Of a stretch of 64,000 nucleotides of DNA, positions 1-6,720 are shown in pieces; position 1 is the first letter of the stretch; each line of letters starts with the position of its first letter. The position numbers and the translations under genes were made by a program. A model generated the notes under the pieces. That model was not told where the DNA came from. It worked only from the letters and a program-made list of their open reading frames with translations, and made no database searches. The stretch is from Lewinellaceae bacterium. GTDB lineage: Bacteria > Bacteroidota > Bacteroidia > Chitinophagales > Saprospiraceae. The stretch is taken from contig JACJYC010000004.1 in assembly GCA_020636325.1 (NCBI GenBank), forward strand, positions 434,001 to 498,000, written 5' to 3'.

Positions 1-912
1 ACATTTACAGTGACCGATCCGGGCAGTTGTTCGGGCAATCCGCCTCCGCCTGTTTGTTCGCTCGTTTCGGCCAACCTAACCGGAGTTGCCTGCCAGGATA
101 ACGGTACGCCGTCCAACCCGGCAGATGATTACCTGACGTTCACGCTGAACCCTTCCGGATCGGCGCTGGGCAGCGGGTACGCCGTTTCGGGGGCGCTCTT
201 GAGTCCGGCAGGCGGTGCATACGGCAGTGCGACCACTTTCGCCACGGCGCCCGGCTCTGCGAATGGGGGCAACCTGAATCTGACGATAACGGATAACGGG
301 ACTGCCGGCTGCCAGCTCAGCTTTACGGTGATCAACCCCGGGACCTGCTCCAACGCAACCGGGCCGGATTGCAGCGTTCAGGCGGCCGTATGCCAGAATG
401 CCACCATCAATATCGGATCAAACGGGGCGGCGGTACTGGATCCCCAGCTCCTGGCTGCCGGGCCTGATCCCTCCTGCGAATACAACGTAAAACTCATCAG
501 CCCGAGGAGCAATGTCTTTACCTGCGGGAGCCTTGGGGTCAAGCCCGTGACGATTCGCGTAACGGATTCGAACGGTCAAAGCATGTCCTGTACGGTGCAG
601 GTGACTGTTGCCGATCCGAACGGCTACTGCAGCGGCGCCAGAACCGGTCTTGGGTCGTCATCGGTTTCCGGCGATGAAGCTGTACGGATTTTCCCCAACC
701 CGGCGCAGGATAAGGTTGCGTTTGAATTCGGCGCCCAACCGCTGGAATACGAGATCATCAATGCAACCGGCGGGCGTATTTACCGGGCTGCCGCTGAAGA
801 CAGTACCCGGGTAGAGCAGGATATTTCAAACTATCCGGAGGGGCTGTACTTCCTGAAACTGACCCTGGCAGACGGCCGGTCGGTTGTCCAGCGATTCATT
901 ATTGCCCGTTAG
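1..912 (+). CDS. C-terminal part of a large secreted T9SS cargo protein (5' end outside window)
   Basis: The reading frame is open from base 1, so this is the tail of a longer gene; the first in-window GTG at 10 is not a convincing start. The visible part has Cys-containing Ig/HYR-like repeats (for example a stretch ending TVQVTVADPNGYC), a short Ser-rich linker, and a final segment of about 75 residues beginning VRIFPNPAQDKV and ending VVQRFIIAR. The latter is the usual form of the T9SS type A sorting domain, which directs export through the outer membrane and removal of the signal. The protein is therefore probably cell-surface or released. Its enzymatic or adhesive role cannot be told from this end. 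A perfect 18-bp hairpin follows the stop codon. Confidence 0.8.
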   Translation, partial: TFTVTDPGSCSGNPPPPVCSLVSANLTGVACQDNGTPSNPADDYLTFTLNPSGSALGSGYAVSGALLSPAGGAYGSATTFATAPGSANGGNLNLTITDNGTAGCQLSFTVINPGTCSNATGPDCSVQAAVCQNATINIGSNGAAVLDPQLLAAGPDPSCEYNVKLISPRSNVFTCGSLGVKPVTIRVTDSNGQSMSCTVQVTVADPNGYCSGARTGLGSSSVSGDEAVRIFPNPAQDKVAFEFGAQPLEYEIINATGGRIYRAAAEDSTRVEQDISNYPEGLYFLKLTLADGRSVVQRFIIAR

Positions 913-934
913 GCGGTGCTTTATTGGTTATTAG

Positions 935-978
935 TTGACGGTCTTCAATCGGGATTTCTGCCGATTGAAGACCGTCAA
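935..978 (+). terminator. Perfect 18-bp inverted repeat downstream of the T9SS protein
   Basis: Arms at 935-952 and 961-978 are exact reverse complements around an 8-nt loop (953-960). It lies 22 bases after the stop codon. No T tract follows on the plus strand, so it may act as an mRNA 3' stabiliser or as a factor-dependent terminator. Confidence 0.55.
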
Positions 979-999
979 TCGGCAGGAAAACACGGGATC

Positions 1000-1063
1000 T
1001 GAACCTAATGTTAATTTAATGTTAACCTAATATTGATTTTTTGTAAACAATTGCTTATATTTG
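1000..1063 (+). promoter_or_regulatory. Candidate activator-dependent promoter with four 11-bp direct repeats
   Basis: Four consecutive 11-mers, 1000-1010, 1011-1021, 1022-1032 and 1033-1043, start TGAA, TTAA, TTAA and TTGA; the first two both end TAATG and the third ends TAATA. A Bacteroidota-type -7 box TATATTTG lies at 1056-1063, 20 bases after a TTG at 1033-1035 that would be the -33 element. Tandem half-sites with 11-bp spacing overlapping the upstream promoter element are what OmpR/PhoB-family response regulators use. The presumed target is the aspartic protease gene at 1254, leaving a leader of about 180 bases. The regulator is inferred, not seen. Confidence 0.5.
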
Positions 1064-1253
1064 TACGATCAAGCGCAAAGCGTAAGATCGTGCTGACAAA
1101 GTCCATAATTCCCTTGAACAAGAGATAACGGAGGCGGTCAGTCAAACAATGCCGGTTGGTCCGGTGATGGTTTAACCTGGAGGCGGTTTGAATTTTATCC
1201 CATAGCACACAATACAGGAATGGAATTCGGTCACCTCTCCAAGCATTGTTGAG

Positions 1254-2183
1254 ATGAAGCGGACTTTCACTGTTTTCCTGTTACTATTCGGCCTTTCGGC
1301 TTTCGGGCAACATGCTATTGCCCTGTTGGAAATTCCTGAAGCCAGCTTTTCTTTCCATTCCAGATCCGGTATCGGCAATCAACCCGTCAGTGCGGACATT
1401 ATACGCGGCATGTGGGTTGTAAATGCTTCGCTGAACGGCAAAACCGGAGCGTTTATCCTCGATACCGGTGCGCCCATGCTGGCTGTCAACCGGATGCCGG
1501 CCTCAAAAAGCGATATTGTTGCGTCCGGTTTCAGCGGCAAAGTGGAAGTCGGGACCACCCAGGTCGATCAATTCAACTGGTCGGGGATCAATTTGCGGGA
1601 TTTCACCGCATTGGAGCTGGATATTTCCCATATCGAAGCGGTTTTCGGAAAGGAATTGATGGGGTTGATCGGATTTGAGGTCATCCGGGGGAATGAGATC
1701 TATTTTGATTACGCTTCCAGTCAGATCCAGGTTTTGGATCCCAACCGCAACCCGCTGCACCGGTATTTCGAACCGGCGACCACTGTGCCGTTGACATTTG
1801 ACGACCACCTGCCCATTGTCAATTTGATGATCGGCGGGAAGTCCTTTAAATTCGGTATCGATACCGGGGCGGGAATCAATTTGCTGAACAACAGAGCCGT
1901 GGAAAATATCCCGCAGGAGTTGCTGGTCAAATTACCCAATGAAAGCATTCAGGGATTGGATCAGGATGTAAAGGAATGCGCGTCGTATGAACTGACCGAA
2001 GCCTTTCTGGGTAAGGAAAAACTGGAACAGGTCCGCTTTTCCGGCGGCGACCTGACGCAGCTCAAGGCGCTGACCGGCCTGGAACTCGACGGCATAATCG
2101 GCTTTCCCCTGCTCCGGCAGCTGAAATTCTCCATTAATTATCCCAAAGAAACGCTGTATATCTGGGACAGGACCGACCTGTGA
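1254..2183 (+). CDS. Secreted two-domain aspartic protease-like protein (clan AA)
   Basis: 309 residues. Residues 1-19 form a signal peptide (MKRTFTVFLLLFGLSAFGQ). Two retropepsin/pepsin-like catalytic motifs are present: ILDTGAP with Asp70 and GIDTGAG with Asp203, each within a beta-rich lobe, followed by hydrophobic glycine stretches (LMGLIGFEVI, LDGIIGFPLL) typical of the second part of each lobe. Two DTG motifs in one chain mean the active site could form inside a monomer, as in pepsins, rather than by dimerisation. Substrate is unknown; the location should be periplasmic or surface. It stands alone, behind a promoter with 11-bp direct repeats, and converges on the 2269 gene across a shared terminator. 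Catalytic activity is an inference from the motifs. Confidence 0.75.
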   Translation: MKRTFTVFLLLFGLSAFGQHAIALLEIPEASFSFHSRSGIGNQPVSADIIRGMWVVNASLNGKTGAFILDTGAPMLAVNRMPASKSDIVASGFSGKVEVGTTQVDQFNWSGINLRDFTALELDISHIEAVFGKELMGLIGFEVIRGNEIYFDYASSQIQVLDPNRNPLHRYFEPATTVPLTFDDHLPIVNLMIGGKSFKFGIDTGAGINLLNNRAVENIPQELLVKLPNESIQGLDQDVKECASYELTEAFLGKEKLEQVRFSGGDLTQLKALTGLELDGIIGFPLLRQLKFSINYPKETLYIWDRTDL

Positions 2184-2203
2184 ACGACTTCAAGGAACCA
2201 AAA

Positions 2204-2234
2204 AAGGCCTTGCGGTTATGTTCCGCAAGGCCTT
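2204..2234. terminator. Bidirectional terminator between convergent genes
   Basis: A perfect 12-bp stem, 2204-2215 with 2223-2234, and a 7-nt loop. On the minus strand the stem is followed by a T run (A run at 2199-2205 on the plus strand), so it fits best as the terminator of the minus-strand triplicated protein; it can also serve the plus-strand protease gene. Confidence 0.8.
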
Positions 2235-2268
2235 CGCTTAACAAAATGATATCAAGGACCAAATAGGC

Positions 2269-5200
2269 TTATTTCCTGACAATGGTCTGGCTGTAGAACT
2301 TGTTGTCGGCAGTAGCCAGCAACAGTACGTACATGCCTGAATTCAAACCTTGCAGGTTCAGGCTGTTGTTGTTCACCTGTACCTGCCTTACCAGCTGACC
2401 GTTCATATTGTATACCAGCGCCTTCACGACTTTGAGGTCGGTTTCAAGGCGCACCTCGTCGACAAACGGGTTGGGGTAAACCGTGATGCCCGCCTGGGCT
2501 ACCGGCTCAACCTTCACGCTGGTGATCACATCCCAGTAGGAGCCGTTCAGCATGGAAGAGCCGCCTGCCAGCAGGAAGTTGGGCTTGCCCGTTTGCTTGA
2601 ACGGATCGTTGTAGTTCAGGTCCAGCACGCTGGTCAGTACTTCATTTTCACGCTCTGCGGCCAAAAACCATGCACTCTCGGCGGTGGAAGTCCAACCGGC
2701 GAGGCTGTCATTTGCCGTTACGTAGAACGGAACCGAAGCGCCGGCGATCACGCTGTTGCTGATTTTCAGTTCACCTGCAATGGCGTTGAGGGCGGAAGGG
2801 CCTTCAATGCGGATGCCCCATTTGTTACCGGCAAAGATCGTGTTGTAGATCTGCAGTTTGGTATTCCTGCGCAGGTGGGCGCCGTGCTGGTGCAGGCCGT
2901 CGTACACTGTGGAAGTGGTCGCCCTCGGGCCGAACACGCTGATGTTGGAGAATACGGCCGTCGTATAGGGTTCGTCCATGGTCGGATCAGCTGCGTTGAT
3001 GCCCGGGTTGTAGTTGTCGGATTCGAAGCCGTTGGAACCGGAAACGTCAGCGATGTCCGGGTCGCGGAGGGTAACGCCGAACTGAACGCGGCCGGCATAG
3101 CCGTAATCCGTATCAAAATCATCATCAACCGCCTTGTAGGCGATCAGGTACTTGGCATTTACCGTACCGCCGAACCACTCGTAGGAGTCGTCGCCGGAAT
3201 AGGAAACCTGGATATGGTCTATGGTCGTGCCGTCGCCGACGCCGCCCAGCGTCAGACCATTGATCTCCTGGTTGGGCTGGAAGGCCACACCCGGAAATTC
3301 GAGGCGTACATATTGCATCACGCCGGAATTATCGCGGGGGTCGTCGCCGCCGTAGAACGTACGGGGGCCGCCTTCGATCTTGGGATTGGACTGGTTGGTC
3401 GGGGCATTGCCCGTGAGGATGATGCCGCCCCAGTCGCCGGAAAAGCGGTTGCCCGGCGCCTGGTTGGACGTGAACACGATCGGCTGGCTTTCGGTGCCCT
3501 GCGCAATGATCTGGCCGCCCGGTTCAACGATGATGGCGCCTTGAGTGGCTTTGTCGCCGCGGATAACCGTACCTGCGGGGATGATCAGCCTGCCGCCGTT
3601 GGCAACGTAAACCCAGCCGGAGAGCAGGTAGACCTGGCCGGCGTCAAGGGTCATGGTGGTGGTAATCTCGAAAGGCGTACCGGAAGTTGTGTTCCCGTTA
3701 CCAAGCGTAGCGGTCGTTGCCGGGTAGGTTTTGTTGATCGGGTCGAACTCGGCCCAGTTCTTGGTCCAGTCATTCGCGCCGTCGAACGCGCCGCGGTACC
3801 GGACCGGCGTGAAGAACGGATCATCGATCGACGGGATCTCGGAAGCGCCGAGGCCTTTATCCCAGTAAGAACCGCGCTTGTAAACAGAAGCGGCCGTGAG
3901 CAGGAAATTGGGCTTGCCGGATTGTTTGAACGGATCGTTGTACCCCAGATCGGCCACTTTGGTCAGCCACTGGTTTTCAAATTGGCTGTCGAGGAACCAA
4001 TCGCGCTCGGCGGTCGTCGTCCAGCCTGCGAGGCTGTCGTTGACCGTTACATAGAACGGAACCTGCGCCCCTGCAACCACGCTGTTGCGAACCTTGAGGT
4101 CGCCGCTCATGGCGTTGGCAACCGAAGGCCCTTCGATGCGAAGGCCCCATTTGTTGCCGGCGAAAACGGTGTTGTAGATCTGCAGTTTGGTATTCCTGCG
4201 CAGGTGAGCGCCGTGCTGGTGGAGTGCATCGAATGCCGTCGACGTCGTAGCCCTCGGGCCGAAAATGCTCACGTTGGAGAATACCGCCGTGGTATAGGGC
4301 TCATCCTGAGACGGGTCGCCTGCATTGATGCCCGGGTTGTAGTTGTCGGATTCGAAGCCGTTGGAACCGGAAACGTCTGCGATGTCCGGATCGCGGAGGC
4401 TTACTGCGAACTGAACGCGACCGGCATAGCCGTAGTCCGTATCAAAATCGTCGTCAAGCCCTTTGTAAGCGATCAGGTATTTGGCGTTCACATTGCCGCC
4501 GAACCACTCATAGGAGTCGTCGCCTGAATAGGAAACCTGGATATGATCCAGAGTCGTGCCGTCGCCGACACCGCCCATGGTCAACCCGTTGATCTCCTGG
4601 TTGGGTTGGAAGGCCACGCCCGGGAATTCCAGGCGGACGTATTGCATGGAGCCGGAGTTATCGTGCGGGTCGGTACCGCCGTAGAACGTACGGGGGCCGC
4701 CTTCGATCTTGGGATCGGTCTGGTTGGTCGGGGCATTGCCCGTGAGGATGATGCCGCCCCAGTCGCCGGAAAATCGGTTGCCGGGCGCCTGGTTGGAGGT
4801 GAACACGATCGGATTGTTGGCCGTGCCCTGGGCGAAGATCTTGCCGCCGCGTTCAACGATGATAGCGCCCTGTGTGGCTTTGTCGCCGCGGATAACCGTA
4901 CCCGCCGGGATGGTCAGGGTGCCGCCGTTGGTGACGTAAACCCAACCGGTCAGCAGGTAAACCTTGCTTGCATCCAGCGTCATATTGGTCGTGATCTCGA
5001 AAGGCGTACCGGAGGTTGTATTGCCGTTGCCGAGCGTAGCGGTTGTTGCCGGATAGGTCTTGTTGATGGGGTCGAATTCCGACCAGTTGGCCGTCCAGTC
5101 GTCGTTGTCGCCGAAGGCGCCGCGGAAGTTGACCTTGGTGAAGAAGTCGTCGTCAATGGAGGGAATATCGGATTGACCCAGGCCGGTGTCCCAATAAGAA

Positions 5201-6555
5201 CCGCCCAGCAATGAGGAACCTGCCTGCAGGTTGAAGTTGGGTTTGCCGGATTGCTTGAACGGATCCTGGTAGTTCAGGTTGGTTACAGAGACGATCACCT
5301 CATTTTCACGCTGTGCGGCCAAAAACCATGCACTTTCGGCGGTGGAGGTCCAGCCGGCCATGCTGTCGGCAGCCGTTACATAGAACGGAATGGAGGCGCC
5401 GGCGATCACGCTGTTGTTGATCTTCAACTCGTTGGCCTGGGCGTTGGCTGCTGAAGGGCCTTCGATGCGGATACCCCATTTGTTGCCGGCAAAAACTGTG
5501 TTGTAGATCTGCAGCTTGGTATTCCTGCGCAGGTGGGCGCCGTGCTGGTGCAGGGCGTCATAAGCGGTGGAAGTGGTAGCCCTCGGCCCGAAAACGCTGA
5601 CATTGGAGAAAACAGCTGAAGTGTAAGGCTCGTCGAGGGAAGGATTTCCTGCATTGATGCCCGGGTTGTAGTTGTCGGATTCGAACCCGTTGGAACCGGA
5701 GACGTCGGCGATATCCGGATCGCGGAGGCTGACGGCGAACTGAACGTGGCCGGCATAACCGTAATCCGTGTCAAAATCATCATCAACAGCCTTGTAGGCG
5801 ATCAGGTATTTGGCGTTCACGGTTCCGCCGAACCACTCGTAGGAGTCGTCGCCTGAATAGGAAACCTGGATGTGATCGAGAGTGGTACCGTCGCCGACGC
5901 CGCCCATGGTCAGGCCGTTGATCTCCTGGTTGGGTTGGAAGGCCACACCCGGGAATTCCAGGCGAACATATTGGAGCGCCCCGGAGTTATCGTGGGGGTC
6001 GGTACCGCCGTAAAAGGTACGGGGGCCGCCTTCGATCTTGGGGTTGGTTTGGTTGGTCGGTGCGTTACCGGTCAGGATGATGCCGCCCCAATCGCCGGAA
6101 AAACGGCTGCCGGCAGGTTGGTTGGAGGTGAATACGATCGGATTGCTGGCCGTGCCCTGAGCGATGATTTTTCCACCCGGCTCCACGATGATGGCGCCTT
6201 GAGTAGCTTTATCGCCGCGGATAACCGTACCGGCAGGGATGGTCAGGGTGCCGCCGTTGGTGACATACACCCAGCCGCTGAGCAGGTAAACCTGAGCGGC
6301 GTCCAGCGTCATGCTGCCCGTAATTTCGAAAGGCGCGCCGGTGGTGGTGTTACCGTTGCCAAGGGTGGCAGTCGTAGCGGGATAAGTCTTATTGACGGGA
6401 TCAAACTCAGCCCAGTTGGCGGTCCAGTCGTTCGATCCATCAAAAGCGCCGCGGTACTTCACCTGGGTGAAGAACGCATCCGTAATGGATGGTTGAGCCG
6501 AGGACAGGCCGATGAAAGCGGCCAAAAATCCAGCGGTGAGTAATAATTTCTTCAT
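2269..6555 (-). CDS. Secreted protein of three tandem 443-residue modules with T9SS sorting domain
   Basis: 1428 residues from the ATG at 6555, chosen because it gives a clean signal peptide (MKKLLLTAGFLAAFIGLSSAQ); an upstream in-frame codon at 6582 would spoil it. After the signal come three near-identical modules, each beginning FFTxVxxRGAF, running through GWVYVTNGGTLTIPAGTVIR, GDWGGIILTGNAPT, GDGTT, SYSGDDSYEWFGG and NTVFAGNKWGIRIEGPS, and ending GKPNFxL...GSYWD. The short repeated beta segments suggest a right-handed beta-helix. A C-terminal domain (GITVYPNPFVDEVRLE to the end) is the T9SS type A sorting signal. Function is not known to me. It lies downstream of a TonB-dependent receptor on the same strand, with a hairpin between, so the two may act together at the outer membrane in nutrient capture; that is inference. 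Confidence 0.8.
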   Translation of the reverse strand: MKKLLLTAGFLAAFIGLSSAQPSITDAFFTQVKYRGAFDGSNDWTANWAEFDPVNKTYPATTATLGNGNTTTGAPFEITGSMTLDAAQVYLLSGWVYVTNGGTLTIPAGTVIRGDKATQGAIIVEPGGKIIAQGTASNPIVFTSNQPAGSRFSGDWGGIILTGNAPTNQTNPKIEGGPRTFYGGTDPHDNSGALQYVRLEFPGVAFQPNQEINGLTMGGVGDGTTLDHIQVSYSGDDSYEWFGGTVNAKYLIAYKAVDDDFDTDYGYAGHVQFAVSLRDPDIADVSGSNGFESDNYNPGINAGNPSLDEPYTSAVFSNVSVFGPRATTSTAYDALHQHGAHLRRNTKLQIYNTVFAGNKWGIRIEGPSAANAQANELKINNSVIAGASIPFYVTAADSMAGWTSTAESAWFLAAQRENEVIVSVTNLNYQDPFKQSGKPNFNLQAGSSLLGGSYWDTGLGQSDIPSIDDDFFTKVNFRGAFGDNDDWTANWSEFDPINKTYPATTATLGNGNTTSGTPFEITTNMTLDASKVYLLTGWVYVTNGGTLTIPAGTVIRGDKATQGAIIVERGGKIFAQGTANNPIVFTSNQAPGNRFSGDWGGIILTGNAPTNQTDPKIEGGPRTFYGGTDPHDNSGSMQYVRLEFPGVAFQPNQEINGLTMGGVGDGTTLDHIQVSYSGDDSYEWFGGNVNAKYLIAYKGLDDDFDTDYGYAGRVQFAVSLRDPDIADVSGSNGFESDNYNPGINAGDPSQDEPYTTAVFSNVSIFGPRATTSTAFDALHQHGAHLRRNTKLQIYNTVFAGNKWGLRIEGPSVANAMSGDLKVRNSVVAGAQVPFYVTVNDSLAGWTTTAERDWFLDSQFENQWLTKVADLGYNDPFKQSGKPNFLLTAASVYKRGSYWDKGLGASEIPSIDDPFFTPVRYRGAFDGANDWTKNWAEFDPINKTYPATTATLGNGNTTSGTPFEITTTMTLDAGQVYLLSGWVYVANGGRLIIPAGTVIRGDKATQGAIIVEPGGQIIAQGTESQPIVFTSNQAPGNRFSGDWGGIILTGNAPTNQSNPKIEGGPRTFYGGDDPRDNSGVMQYVRLEFPGVAFQPNQEINGLTLGGVGDGTTIDHIQVSYSGDDSYEWFGGTVNAKYLIAYKAVDDDFDTDYGYAGRVQFGVTLRDPDIADVSGSNGFESDNYNPGINAADPTMDEPYTTAVFSNISVFGPRATTSTVYDGLHQHGAHLRRNTKLQIYNTIFAGNKWGIRIEGPSALNAIAGELKISNSVIAGASVPFYVTANDSLAGWTSTAESAWFLAAERENEVLTSVLDLNYNDPFKQTGKPNFLLAGGSSMLNGSYWDVITSVKVEPVAQAGITVYPNPFVDEVRLETDLKVVKALVYNMNGQLVRQVQVNNNSLNLQGLNSGMYVLLLATADNKFYSQTIVRK
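2533..6519 (-). repeat. Three tandem 1329-bp coding repeats
   Basis: The same landmark, the codons for GSYWD near the end of each module, occurs at 2533, 3862 and 5191, exactly 1329 bases (443 codons) apart both times. Similarity at base level is high over the whole unit, including silent positions, indicating recent duplication or ongoing gene conversion. The ends given are the approximate extent of the three modules. Confidence 0.85.
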
Positions 6556-6667
6556 TATTCTAAGATTTGTTAACGATATCAATATGGTTCAGGAAAGCAA
6601 AAAACAAGCAGCTCTCTGCCTTGTGCATTCAAGGCAGACGACCGTGTATTTCTCGCAATTGTTTGAG

Positions 6668-6702
6668 CTTATCCGGCGTCTGTGAAATGGACGCCGGATA
6701 AG
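6668..6702. terminator. Intergenic hairpin between TonB receptor and triplicated protein
   Basis: A perfect 13-bp stem, 6668-6680 with 6690-6702, loop of 9 bases. It sits just after the receptor stop codon in the direction of transcription and has no clear T tract. It may partly terminate or protect the receptor mRNA, giving different levels of the two products. Confidence 0.55.
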
Positions 6703-6720
6703 ACCGGCAAGGTTAGGTGA

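Larger units (their letters stand above)
913..1253. other. 341-base gene-free interval
   Basis: It holds the hairpin at 935-978 and the repeat-bearing promoter at 1000-1063. The rest (1064-1253) is leader sequence with no ORF, RNA gene or further repeat that I can support. Confidence 0.6.

Noticed and set aside
2350..4527. A 725-codon open frame on the plus strand opposite the triplicated protein gene
   Set aside because: It lies antisense to a gene with signal peptide, repeated modules and sorting domain. Its translation has no signal, no known domain and repeats with the same 1329-base period, so it is a shadow of the coding strand. The same applies to long frames opposite the TonB receptor, ABC-F and pectinesterase genes.
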